Positions 1 through 9,288 of a stretch of DNA of 64,000 nucleotides are shown one piece after another (position 1 is the stretch's first letter; each line of letters begins with the position of its first letter). This stretch comes from Akkermansiaceae bacterium (lineage in GTDB: Bacteria; Verrucomicrobiota; Verrucomicrobiia; Verrucomicrobiales; Akkermansiaceae). Position numbers and translations under genes: made by a program. The stretch spans positions 1 through 64,000 of the forward strand of contig CAJIZY010000011.1 of assembly GCA_905181965.1 (NCBI GenBank), written 5' to 3'. Under the pieces are notes generated by a model. It did no database searches. It saw only the letters and a program-made list of their open reading frames with translations, and was not told the origin of the DNA.

Positions 1-139
1 GGAGAAAACCCTAGCTATGTAGATATGCCAATTTGGTATACTCATAATATTAAAAATATTGGAGAGATGCTTGATACTACTTTTTGGATAATGAACCTAT
101 AATTCAGAAGATGCAGATACTTTTTTTGAAGAAGTTTAA
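1..139 (+). CDS. capF: C-terminal end of CapF/WbjC-type UDP-sugar reductase (partial)
   Basis: The left edge of the window opens inside a reading frame containing VDMPIWYTHNIKNIGE followed by TTFW and, after two small frame slips near 95-105, YNSEDADTFFEEV and a stop at 137-139. This pattern fits the C-terminal cupin domain of CapF/WbjC/FnlB, the bifunctional C-3 epimerase/C-4 reductase of UDP-N-acetyl-L-fucosamine synthesis (family knowledge). The next gene is a CapG-type 2-epimerase, the following step of that pathway, which supports the call. Only about 45 residues are visible, so catalytic residues of the N-terminal reductase domain cannot be checked. Very AT-rich. Confidence 0.6.
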
Positions 140-156
140 ATTTATAAAACTATAAT

Positions 157-1276
157 ATGAAAAAATTAAAAGTTTTAACAGTAGTGGGTACTCGCCCCGA
201 AATTATAAGGCTTTCTCAAGTTATATTAAAGCTTAGATGATTCAGAGAGTATTGAACACATACTTGTTCATACAGGTCAAAATTATGATTATGAATTAAA
301 CGAAGTTTTTTTAAAGATTTAGGCTTAGAAAACCTGATTATTTTTTGAATGCAGCTGGTAGAAATGCCACTGTAACATCAGGTCAAATATTAATTAATAT
401 TGATCCTATTTTAGAAAACTAAATCCAGATGCTTTTTTAGTATTAGGAGATACAAACTCTTGTCTTTGTGCTATTCGCTGCTAAAAAAAGAAAATTCCAA
501 TATTTCATATGGAAGCTGGAAATCGTTGTTTTGATCAAAGAGTTCCTGAAGAGACTAATAGAAAAATAGTAGACCATATATCAGATGTAAATCTTACTTA
601 TAGCGATATTGCTCGAGAATATTTATTAAGAGAGGGTTTCCAGCGATAGAATAATTAAAACAGGGTCTCCTATGTTTGAGGTGTTAAATCATATGACTAA
701 GCAAATTGAAAGTTCTAATATCTTGAAAAATTAAAATTAAAAAAAGAAGATTATTTTTTAGTTTCAGCTCATCGTGAAGAAAATATTAATTCTTAAATTT
801 TATAAATTTATTGAAAGCTTAAATCTCATTGCTGAAACTTATAAACTCCAATAATATTTCGACACATCCCAGAACTAGAAATAAATTAATGACTGGAGTT
901 AAGTTTACATGAACTAATTCAATTGATGAAACCTATGGGTTTCATGATTATAATCATTTACAGAAATATGCTAAGGCAGTATTGTCTGATAGTGGTACTA
1001 TTTCAGAGGAGTCTTCTATTTTGAATTTTCCAGCCTTAAATATTCGTGAAGCTCATGAAAGACCTGAAGCAATGGAAGAAGCTTCTGTAATGATGGTAGG
1101 ACTTAATCATGAGCGGATTTTACAAGGGTTGGAAATAATATTAAATCAAAAAAGAGGCAATGAGCGAAAAGTATATCAAGTTGCAGATTATTCTAAACCA
1201 AATGTAAGTGAAAAAGTCTTAAGAATAATATTCATATACAGATTATATAAAGAGAAAAGTTTGGAATGAGCTGTAA
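157..1276 (+). CDS. capG: UDP-HexNAc 2-epimerase, CapG/FnlC (WecB) type, multiply frameshifted
   Basis: Starts at ATG 157 with [16 protein letters not shown], the WecB-family N-terminus. Further family blocks occur in shifting frames: [20 protein letters not shown] near 510-560, VSAHREEN near 760, and an intact C-terminal stretch from about 982 containing [20 protein letters not shown]. After a last slip near 1228 the frame reads [14 protein letters not shown] and stops at 1276. The enzyme inverts C-2 of a UDP-N-acetylhexosamine; next to CapF it would give UDP-L-FucNAc. At least six indels, nearly all in A/T runs, interrupt the frame; the otherwise conserved blocks favour sequencing error over decay. 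It overlaps the next gene by about 11 bp. Confidence 0.72.
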
Positions 1277-2491
1277 AAATATTCTCTTCATTACATTATT
1301 AAGAATAGACTCTATTGAAGAAAGAGGTATTTACCATGATTTGTTAAGAAAAATTCAAAGTAAGGGAAATAAAATATTTATAGTTTCTCCTCTTGAAAGA
1401 AGGTTGAAATTAAAGACAAATCTTTCAGTAAATGGTAATTCACAAATACTTAGTGTTAAGACCTTAAATATAAAAAAACAAACTTGTTAGAAAAAGGATT
1501 AGCTACCCTAGCTATAGAATACCAGTACTTATTTGCTATAAAAAAATATTTTAAAGATGTAAAACTTTTAATTAATTCTGAGATAGAAATGCCCTTATAC
1601 ATTGATAAGTTATTGGTTATATAAAGAAAAAAGATTGTGCTCTATCATATTTACTTTTAAAAGATATTTTTCCTCAAAACGCAATTGATCTAAAATTATT
1701 TACAAAAGATGGAATTATTCATAAATATTTTGTTAGAAAAGAAAAGAAATTGTATTCGATTTCTGATTATATTGGTTGTATGTCAAAGGCAAATATAGAT
1801 TATATAAAAACACACAATCCAAATTTAGATTTTAGCAGATTGTAATTAACCCTAATTCGATCTACCCCAATTTTATAAATTACTCATTATCTGAGAAAAA
1901 AATTGTAAAGTTGAAATACCAAATACCCCTTGATAAAAAAGTGTTTATATATGGTGGTAATCTAGGAAGACCTCAAGGTGTCGGTTTTTTACTTGAGACG
2001 ATTAGACTAACTAAAAGATCTGATGTTTATTTTTTAATTGTTGGATCTGGAACTGAGTTAAAAAAAATTAAAGAATGGTTTAAGGAAAATAAGCCAAAAA
2101 ATGCTACTCTAATTTCTATATTACCAAAAATTGATTATGATAAGTTACTTGCAGCCTGTGATGTAGGATTAATATTTTTAAATAAAAATTTCACAATTCC
2201 TAATTATCCATCTAGATTACTTTCTTATTTAGAAATGAAAATGCCTGTTATTGCAGCTACAGATCCAAATACTGACATCGGTATGGATATGAAAAGAATA
2301 AATGTGGATTTGGTATTATTTCTGGTGATTCTGTGGCAATGGAGAATGCTATAAACAAATTAATGGACAATGTTACTAGTTTTGATGAGATGAAAAAAAA
2401 TTCTTGGAGATTTTTGAATCGAGATTTTCATGTTGATCGATCTTTTAATTTGATTATGCAATCAAAAGATAAAGAGAATCAGGAACATTAA
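1266..2491 (+). CDS. WbuB-like family 4 glycosyltransferase, frameshifted
   Basis: ATG 1266 begins [15 protein letters not shown]. An in-frame block from about 1911 carries [19 protein letters not shown], then [13 protein letters not shown] and [16 protein letters not shown], and [21 protein letters not shown], the usual GT-B UDP-sugar-binding region of GT4 enzymes. After a slip near 2310 the frame continues to a stop at 2489-2491. Order and family resemble WbuB, which in O-antigen clusters follows the FnlABC enzymes and is thought to add L-FucNAc to a lipid-linked sugar. Predicted to be cytoplasmic or membrane-associated. Roughly 400 codons with several indels in A/T runs. Acceptor specificity cannot be judged. 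Confidence 0.7.
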
Positions 2492-2621
2492 TTCGGAAAT
2501 AATTATCTGCAATATCAACAAAAGGGATGATAATATTATTTGTATCAAGATTGTGCCGAGCAGTTGAGTCCTGAGCAGATTAGGGGCGAGCTTCCAAAAC
2601 ACCACTTAGCTTCGATCAGTC
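2492..2621. other. Composition boundary between AT-rich and normal-GC glycan genes
   Basis: Within about 130 bases the sequence changes from a very AT-rich stretch (by eye about 30 percent GC) to about 50 percent GC, which then holds for the rest of the window. A short open frame here resembles nothing I recognise. The boundary separates the L-FucNAc module from the 4-amino-sugar module and suggests the two were assembled from different sources. Confidence 0.55.
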
Positions 2622-3788
2622 ATGAAAGAGAATACTATACCCGTCACCATTCAAGAGATTATCAGCAAGGTCATCGACGCCCCGGAAGAGTTTACACCGA
2701 TGCACATCCCAATTTTCAATGAGCGGGAGATTGATCTGTTGCGGGAATGCGTTGAGTCAAATTTTGTGTCCTCTGTGGGGGCGTTTTGCGATCGGTTTGA
2801 AAGCTCTTTAGTGGAGTTCACCGGGGCGAGGCGTGCGGTTTTAACCGTCAATGGTACCTCCGCCCTCCATCTCTCCTTGATCCTAGCTGGAGTGGAGCGG
2901 AACGATGAAGTATTGATTCCGTCGTTTACATTTGTGGCTACGGCGAACGCAGTCCGCTACATTGGAGCGATCCCTCATTTCATTGAAATTGAGGACCAAT
3001 CATTAGGGGTGGATGTCACCAAATTATCGCAATGGTTGGAAACAACGACCGAGGCTCGCGAGGACGGAGTTTGGAACAAGTCCACCGGCCGGCGAATCCG
3101 TTGCCTCGTTCCTATGCATACATTCGGACACCCGGTGAATATGGATGCGCTCAATGCGGTCGCGGCTCGATTTGGTTTAGTTGTTGTTGAAGATGCCGCA
3201 GAGTCTTTGGGGTCGTATTACAGGGACCGTCATACAGGCAATGATTCGCTCTGTGCAGCGATTAGCTTTAATGGCAATAAGATTATCACAACTGGGGGTG
3301 GAGGAGCTATTCTTACAAATGATGATGATCTCGCAGATCGGGCAAAGCATTTATCAACTACCGCTAAAATCCCTCATTCCTGGGAGATGCGTCACGACGC
3401 GGTTGGTTTTAATTATCGCATGCCTGCTTTGAATGCAGCCCTTGGATGCGCCCAGATCGAAAAGTTGCCCGATTTTGTAGTAAAAAAGCGTGCGCTCGCG
3501 GCGCGTTATCGTGCCGCATTTGATGGCGTCGAGGGAGTTCGTTTTCTAAACGAACCAGAATGGGCTACCAGTAATTATTGGCTAAATACGCTGGTTCTTG
3601 ATGATGACTCGGGCGAGGCTCAAGAAAGTTTTCTCGAGCTTGCTAATAGTGAAGGAATTATGACCCGGCCTGCCTGGACCCCTCTCCATTTGCTTCCTCT
3701 TTTTTCTGATTGCCCGAAAATGGATCTAACGGTTACGGAAACCATGGCCCGTCGGGTTGTCAATATTCCGAGTACGGCTTCACTTTGA
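2622..3788 (+). CDS. LegC/PglE-type PLP aminotransferase for nucleotide-sugar 4-amination
   Basis: 388 residues of the DegT/DnrJ/EryC1/StrS fold. NGTSALHLSLILAGV (about 77-91) is the PLP-phosphate region, VVVEDAAESLGS (188-198) supplies the cofactor Asp, and SFNGNKIITTGGGG (215-228) contains Lys220, the likely Schiff-base lysine. The N-terminal NFVSSVGAFCDRFE and the GGGG after the lysine are typical of the LegC subgroup, which aminates the 4-keto group of UDP- or GDP-4-keto-6-deoxy-HexNAc. The next gene encodes the dehydratase that would supply this substrate. Family members usually end slightly later than SL, so the C-terminus may be shortened by an indel. Unbroken frame. Confidence 0.85.
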   Translation: MKENTIPVTIQEIISKVIDAPEEFTPMHIPIFNEREIDLLRECVESNFVSSVGAFCDRFESSLVEFTGARRAVLTVNGTSALHLSLILAGVERNDEVLIPSFTFVATANAVRYIGAIPHFIEIEDQSLGVDVTKLSQWLETTTEAREDGVWNKSTGRRIRCLVPMHTFGHPVNMDALNAVAARFGLVVVEDAAESLGSYYRDRHTGNDSLCAAISFNGNKIITTGGGGAILTNDDDLADRAKHLSTTAKIPHSWEMRHDAVGFNYRMPALNAALGCAQIEKLPDFVVKKRALAARYRAAFDGVEGVRFLNEPEWATSNYWLNTLVLDDDSGEAQESFLELANSEGIMTRPAWTPLHLLPLFSDCPKMDLTVTETMARRVVNIPSTASL

Positions 3789-3819
3789 GGTGCGACGATA
3801 ATTGCTAAATTTTACAGCT

Positions 3820-5009
3820 ATGAATCTAATGGAAGTTATAGGGCGTTCCCGAGCTCTCTTTGATAGTGACGTCCTTTCTCGTAAGCAGGAGCTTCGAGAA
3901 AAAGTAAAGGGCGCCCGAATCCTTGTCATTGGCGGTGCGGGGACGATTGGACAGGCGGTGGTGCGTGAGTTTTTTAAACGTGATCCTGCGTCTCTCCATG
4001 TTGTTGATATCAGCGAGAATAATCTAGTTGAACTGGTCCGTGATATCCGCAGCACGCTTGGATACGGGAGTGGAGATTTTCAGACGCTTCCATTGGATGT
4101 CGGAAGCCGGTATTTTGATGCCTTTGTTGAGTCACAGGAACCGTATGACTACATTTGTAATCTCTCGGCGCTAAAGCATGTCCGGAGTGAAAAAGATCCC
4201 TATACCCTAATGCGGATGCTTGAGGTGAATGTCTTCAATACCGTGAAGACAGCACGGATGGCTGCTCAGATGGGTGCGCGCAAGTATTTTGCGGTCTCGA
4301 CTGATAAGGCTGCCAACCCGTGAACCTGATGGGAGGCTCGAAGCGGATCATGGAGAAATTCCTGATGCGCGAGTCGCTGGATGTCTCTGTCTCGATGGCC
4401 CGATTTGCCAATGTGGCTTTTAGTGACGGAAGTCTGTTGCACGGTTTCAACCAGCGCTTGATGAAACGGCAGCCGCTCTCGGCGCCGAATGACGTGGAGC
4501 GCTACTTCGTGACACCTCAGGAATCTGGTGAGCTTTGCATGATGTCGGCAATTTTTGGGGAGAACTTAGATATTTTCTTTCCGCATCAAGAGGGTGAACT
4601 TGAGCTAACAAAATTTTCTGATATCGCGATTCGTTTTTTGGAAAGCCATGGATACGAGCCGGTCGAGTGCGAGACTGAGGACGAAGCGCGGAGCCGCGCC
4701 GAGGAATTGATTCCGAAACGACAATGGCCGGTTTATTTCTTTGCGAGCGATACTACGGGAGAAAAAGCTTACGAAGAGTTCTTCATGGGAGATGAGAAGC
4801 TTGATATGGAGTCATTCCAGGGAATCGGAGTCATTAAAAACCAACCTGATTTTGATAGTGGGGCACTTGAGCGATTTGAGCAAAAGATTTCTGAAATCAA
4901 AGGATCGCCGGCCCCGTGGGATAAAAAAGAAATTGTTGAGGCGTATCTCGGACTTCTTCCAGAGCTGAGTCATGAGGAAAAAGGAAAATATCTTGATTCT
5001 CGGATGTAA
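3820..5009 (+). CDS. UDP-GlcNAc 4,6-dehydratase-like polysaccharide biosynthesis protein (CapD/PglF family), one frameshift
   Basis: A soluble SDR-fold nucleotide-sugar dehydratase (CapD_epimerase family). The nucleotide-binding loop VIGGAGTIGQAVV lies near residue 40, LSALKHVRSEKDPY follows, and the active-site strand STDKAANP continues, after a one-base loss at about 4320, as VNLMGGSKRIMEKF. The TDK triad with Met at the usual Tyr position is the PglF/FlaA1 arrangement. It would convert UDP-GlcNAc to the 4-keto-6-deoxy sugar used by the upstream aminotransferase. A C-terminal extension of about 90 residues (EAYEEFFMGDEKLD region) is longer than in minimal enzymes and of unknown role. ATG 3820 is preferred; ATG 3829 is also possible. 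Confidence 0.82.
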
Positions 5010-5039
5010 TCTGTAGCAGAGTAAAATAATATTAATTTT

Positions 5040-5727
5040 TTGCATTTATCTCAGTACGTTATGTATCTAATCTTTAAAAGAGTCTTAGATGTGGGGGTTG
5101 CTTTTTTTGCCCTCGTTATTCTAACACCATTTCTTCTCCCGATAATTATAGGTTTGCGATTCACAGGTGAAGGCCACGTCTTTTACCGCCAGGAACGCGT
5201 TGGCCTTAAAAATAAAAAATTCTTAATTTGGAAGTTTGCCACGATGCTTCAGGACAGCCCCAACATGGATGGCGGGATACTGACGACAACAAATGATCCA
5301 AGGATAACTCCAATGGGAACTTTTTTAAGAAAGTCAAAAATTAACGAATTGCCTCAATTGCTTAATATTTTAGTTGGGAACATGAGTATCGTAGGGCCAA
5401 GACCTGTTGTAGAAGTTAGCTTCAAATCTTATCCAGAAGAAGTTCAAAAGATAATATATAACGTTAGTCCAGGTTTAACAGGAATTGGCTCTATCATATT
5501 TCGAGACAAAATATCTTTATTTTTATTTCAAAACAGTCTGAAAAGTTTTTTAGTTTTTACAAAAAAAATATATACCCCTTCAAAGGAGAACTAGAAATTT
5601 TCTATCAAGAAAATAAAGTTTTTTATTAGACATGAAAATAATTTTCGTAACAGCTTGGGTAATATTTTTCCCTCAAAGTCAAATTTACAAAAGAATTTTC
5701 AAAGGTCTTCCTCAGAGAAAAGTCTAG
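5040..5727 (+). CDS. PglC/WcaJ-type phosphoglycosyl transferase, two frameshifts near the 3' end
   Basis: Bacterial sugar transferase family. A hydrophobic segment (DVGVAFFALVILTPFLLPII, residues about 17-36) is the membrane-anchoring re-entrant helix. FYRQERVG, FLIWKFATM, DPRITPMGTFLRKS, NELPQLLNI and MSIVGPRPVV follow the family order, including the ELPQ-type element. Near 5505 an indel diverts the frame; the correct continuation reads SEKFFSFYKKNIYPFKGELE and, after another indel near 5615, LLDMKIIFVTAWVIFFP and ends PQRKV at 5727. The enzyme transfers a sugar-1-phosphate from a UDP-sugar to undecaprenyl phosphate. Neighbouring enzymes suggest a diNAc-bacillosamine-like substrate. Start ambiguous: the first codon is TTG, with ATG at 5061. 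Confidence 0.83.
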
Positions 5728-5894
5728 TGAATTTCCTAAGGTTGATGGGCACTAAGAGTCAAAATCAATTATTTGAACCTATCCAGGTGATTGAACTTTT
5801 TTTTGCTAAGGTTGCTTAACCGCTGGATCTAATTTTTTATAAGTTTAAGTCTACCACCAGTCTTCAAAAAATAATCCCATAAAATATTCTTATA

Positions 5895-7829
5895 ATGACA
5901 AATCATATCTTTGAAAAAGGATTGCGTATTAGATTGGTAGAGGAAAAATTACTGGAACTATTCCAAGAAGGGAAACTCAATGGGACTGTTCATACATGTA
6001 TTGGTCAAGAGCTCATTGGAGTGTGTCTTGCAGAGAATCTTAAACATGAAGACTATGTGATTTCGAATCATCGCGGCCATGGTCACCTCCTCTCACGGGA
6101 GGATGATCTCACTGCGTTTTTCGCTGAGTTAATGGGGCGTAAGAATGGAATTTGCCAAGGTATGGGAGGAAGTCAGCACCTTTGCACATCAAACTTTTTA
6201 TCGAATGGCATTCAGGGCGGAATGACTCCGCTGGCAGCAGGTCTAGCCATGGCCCAAAAGATCAGAGGAGCTGGCCAAGTTGTCTGCTGCTTCATTGGTG
6301 ATGGGACTCTTGGTGAAGGGATTATCTATGAAGCCTTTAACATTGCGGCTAAATGGGAACTCCCTGTTATCTACGTTCTGGAGAATAACCGCATCGCTCA
6401 ATCCACAAGCATCAAACAAACCTTGGCTGGCGATATCCAAAAGCGCGCTGAAGGATTTGGCTTGAAGTATCAGAAGACTAATATTTGGGATGTTGAGGAT
6501 ATGATCAGAACCTTTGGTGAAGCCGTCTCGAATGCCCGCGAACATTCAACTGCGCAGTTCGTCGAAGTCGATGTCTACCGCTTGTATTCTCATTCCAAGA
6601 GTGATGACAACCGCGATGCCTCAGAAGTCGCGAGCTTCCGAGAGAAAGATCTCTTGGGTAAATTTTTAGCGGAAGACCCTTCGGCTACTGATTATGCCGC
6701 CGCCACAAAGCAAGAAATCAATGCTGCCGTTAAAAAAGCGGCGGAAGGAGCGTTATTGACTGAGTCTCCCAAGCAGCCACAGAGAGAAGATTCCGTAAGC
6801 TTCGCTCCGATAAAGCATATCGAAGGAAAGCGTGTGAATGAGCTCATCTATGAAGCTCTGAAAACGCAGTTCGAACAGGACAATCGGACTGTGCTCATCG
6901 GAGAAGATATTCAGTACGTAACCAAGTTCACCCCAGAACCTTATGGAGGTGCCTTTAAGGTAACGAAGGATTTGAGCGAGCGTTTCCCTCACGTTCATAA
7001 CACTCCCATCAGTGAGGCGGCGATTGTTGGTATTGGCAATGGTCTCGCGATCGGTGGGCAGCGGGCCATTGTCGAGGTCATGTTTGGCGACTTCCTCACT
7101 CTGGCCTTCGATCAACTCCTCAATCACGCTTCGAAATTCCGCACCATGTTTGCGGGTAAAGTAAATGTTCCTCTTCTTGTCCGGACGCCGATGGGTGGCA
7201 GACGTGGCTATGGCCCGACTCATAGTCAATCAATCGAAAAATTCTTCTTAGGGATTCCTGATCTCTGTGTCTTAGCGTTGAACCATCGTGTCGATCCCCG
7301 CAAGGTTTACGCCTCAGCATTTCAAGAAAATGGTCCAGTGCTCATGATCGAGAATAAGGTGCTCTACACACAGATGTTAGATACTGATGCTCCTGCTGGC
7401 TTTGAACTCGCACTGACGAATGAAGCCTACCCAGTGGTGAAAATGACCCCGATAGGCCGTTCTCCAGAGGTAACGATTCTTTGTTACGGTGGAATGTTAA
7501 ATGAAGTCGAAAAAGCGGCTCAGACAGCTTTCGTCGAAGAAGAGATTTTATGTGAAATTATTTGCCCAACACAGATTAATCCAGCTGGTAGAAAAGTGGT
7601 TGCTGAGTCTGTTAGATCTACGGGACGACTCGTCGTTGTCGAAGAAGGAAGTAGTGTCGCTGCCTTCGGTTCCGAGGTTGTGTCGTCATTACTGGAAGAT
7701 GGAGTTCCGATCCGTGCGGTGAAACGTCTAGGAAATAACGAAATTATCCCAAGCTCGTTTGAAGGAGAACTTGAATGCCTCCCAAGCGTTCAGTCCATTT
7801 TTAAAAGCATAGTAGAAATAAGCTCATGA
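5895..7829 (+). CDS. Fused E1 alpha-beta 2-oxoacid dehydrogenase (thiamine-diphosphate dependent)
   Basis: 644 residues combine both E1 subunits. Residues 1-290 are E1 alpha: SNHRGHGHLLSR (57-68), MGGSQHL, and the ThDP/Mg motif GDG (135-137) ending with NN (164-165). Residues 311-644 are E1 beta: RTVLIGEDI, PISEAAIVGIGNGLAIGG (371-388) with the cofactor Glu, and RGYGPTHSQSIEKFF with the likely catalytic His443. The family decarboxylates a 2-oxoacid and reductively acylates a lipoyl domain. Such E1 genes normally sit with an E2 acyltransferase and an E3; here the partner is a lipoyl-PglD fusion, overlapping by ATGA (7826-7829), inside a sugar-nucleotide cluster. The true 2-oxoacid cannot be read from sequence. 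Unbroken frame. Confidence 0.93.
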   Translation: MTNHIFEKGLRIRLVEEKLLELFQEGKLNGTVHTCIGQELIGVCLAENLKHEDYVISNHRGHGHLLSREDDLTAFFAELMGRKNGICQGMGGSQHLCTSNFLSNGIQGGMTPLAAGLAMAQKIRGAGQVVCCFIGDGTLGEGIIYEAFNIAAKWELPVIYVLENNRIAQSTSIKQTLAGDIQKRAEGFGLKYQKTNIWDVEDMIRTFGEAVSNAREHSTAQFVEVDVYRLYSHSKSDDNRDASEVASFREKDLLGKFLAEDPSATDYAAATKQEINAAVKKAAEGALLTESPKQPQREDSVSFAPIKHIEGKRVNELIYEALKTQFEQDNRTVLIGEDIQYVTKFTPEPYGGAFKVTKDLSERFPHVHNTPISEAAIVGIGNGLAIGGQRAIVEVMFGDFLTLAFDQLLNHASKFRTMFAGKVNVPLLVRTPMGGRRGYGPTHSQSIEKFFLGIPDLCVLALNHRVDPRKVYASAFQENGPVLMIENKVLYTQMLDTDAPAGFELALTNEAYPVVKMTPIGRSPEVTILCYGGMLNEVEKAAQTAFVEEEILCEIICPTQINPAGRKVVAESVRSTGRLVVVEEGSSVAAFGSEVVSSLLEDGVPIRAVKRLGNNEIIPSSFEGELECLPSVQSIFKSIVEISS

Positions 7830-8905
7830 GTGGTAAGTATAGCCCTGTTACTGTCGGAAAAGAAGGAGTCAGCGATGATTTTTATACGGTTGTTAGAATT
7901 TTTTACAAAGATGGAGATAAAGTAGAAGAGGATGATATTCTTCTTACCTTTGAGACATCAAAAGCGGCAATTGATTTTCCTGCGGATGCAGATGGTTACT
8001 TTTTCTCTCTCGTGGCAGAGGGAGATGAAATTGTAGTTGGCGATACCATTGCTGTGATCGCGGAGGAGGAGAGCTTTGACAAAAGTGGCCTCAAAAGTGA
8101 GTCCCCACCCTCTAGCTCAGTCGGAGATTCTGCGGACATGCGCGTGTCCAAGCCTGCACAACGGCTGATGGACGAACATGGCTTAACGCTAGAGGATTTT
8201 CCCGGGTCAGAGCTCATTTCGAAAGATGATGTCGAAGCGCAAGTTCGCGTAGCAAACTCAAACGTAGACCTTTCGTCTCTGGAGGTGAGGGAAAACAGCG
8301 TTCTCATTCTAGGAGGAGGTGGCCATGCTAAAATGTGCATCGATATCATTCGCCAGCAAGGAGCGCTGGAGCCGATTGGAATCACAGATACCATTAAAAC
8401 TCCAGGAGAAGGCGTCTTCGGTATCCCCGTGCTCGGTGGTGATGAAGTTCTTCAGACTCTCCGAGACAAAGGTGTAAAGCTAGCTGTTCTGGGTGTAGGC
8501 GCTGTGCTCAATCATTCTGTTCGTGAAAAGCTTCATGCGAAGCTCATGGAGCATGGCTTCCAAGTGCCAAATATCATTCATCCATCTGCGAGCATCGAAC
8601 CATCAGTGGAACTGGGAGATGGGAATCAAATTATGCAGGGAGCGATCATTGGTTCCGCTGTGACTATCGGTGATAATTGTATCGTGAATTCCGGCAGCGT
8701 CATTTCACACGACTCCTCAATCGCTAACCATGTCCACATCGCTCCGGGAGCCGTTCTCGCTGGCAGTGTCCAAGTTGGAGCAGGATCAGTCGTCGGGATG
8801 GGATCTACGGTTTTCCTAGGAGTTCAGGTAGGTCAAAATGTGATGATCAACAATGGGGTCAATATTTTTGATGACGTCGCTTCAGATTCGATTGTTAAAG
8901 AATAA
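7826..8905 (+). CDS. Lipoyl domain / peripheral subunit-binding domain / PglD-type sugar N-acyltransferase fusion
   Basis: 359 residues in three parts. Residues 5-80 form a lipoyl domain with FETSKAAIDF around Lys46, the expected lipoylation site. Residues 104-140 (RVSKPAQRLMDEHG, then SELISKDDVEA) match the E1/E3-binding domain of E2 proteins. Residues 157-359 are a NeuD/PglD acyltransferase: a sugar-nucleotide-binding Rossmann start (VLILGGGGHAKMCIDII) then left-handed beta-helix hexapeptides. Its VISHDSSI places His295 at the PglD catalytic His, and VHIAPGA supplies a second His304. The E2 catalytic domain is absent. Coupled to the upstream E1 by a 4-bp overlap. Inference: E1 charges Lys46-lipoyl with an acyl group and the PglD domain moves it to a 4-amino-sugar nucleotide. 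Direct transfer without CoA is untested. Confidence 0.9.
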   Translation: MSGKYSPVTVGKEGVSDDFYTVVRIFYKDGDKVEEDDILLTFETSKAAIDFPADADGYFFSLVAEGDEIVVGDTIAVIAEEESFDKSGLKSESPPSSSVGDSADMRVSKPAQRLMDEHGLTLEDFPGSELISKDDVEAQVRVANSNVDLSSLEVRENSVLILGGGGHAKMCIDIIRQQGALEPIGITDTIKTPGEGVFGIPVLGGDEVLQTLRDKGVKLAVLGVGAVLNHSVREKLHAKLMEHGFQVPNIIHPSASIEPSVELGDGNQIMQGAIIGSAVTIGDNCIVNSGSVISHDSSIANHVHIAPGAVLAGSVQVGAGSVVGMGSTVFLGVQVGQNVMINNGVNIFDDVASDSIVKE

Positions 8906-9288
8906 AACCCTCAAACAAAGAAAGGGCGTAGTTCTCTCTGCGTTTAATATTTTTAATGCAGAAATGGTCGTTGGTGTGAGGGAGATAGCTCAAGAGTTGG
9001 CGACTCAGTTTTTGTCTATACGTCTAGCTCTACCGTGAAATACTATGGAGCTGAGAGACTAATTAGTTTGATCTGCCAGATAGGAGCCGAGCAATTTGTC
9101 TCAGACAACGTGATTATCCATCTCGACCGTTGTAACGATAACGCAATTATCCAGCAGTGCCATTGCATTGATCTTCAACCCAGAACATTAGAGCGGGCAG
9201 GGTTCTCGAAAAAATAAGCAACAGATTGGATTTTTTATTAAACCTAGATAGACATTAAGTGCTAGCAAAGTATCCTTTGTTCCGAAGG
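8906..9288 (+). other. Unassigned stretch with possible frameshifted remnant
   Basis: About 380 bases follow the acyltransferase fusion without a recognisable gene. One frame around 8990-9217 reads GDSVFVYTSSSTVKYYGAE and continues open for about 60 codons to a TAA at 9215-9217; an upstream frame gives VVLSAFNIFNAEMVV. These could be pieces of one short, indel-broken protein or gene debris. No domain is recognised and no terminator-like hairpin is evident. Confidence 0.35.

Noticed and set aside
2540-2722. Short plus-strand open frame of 60 codons ahead of the aminotransferase
   Set aside because: It overlaps the aminotransferase start in another frame, has a low-complexity composition of Arg, His and Gln, and resembles no family.
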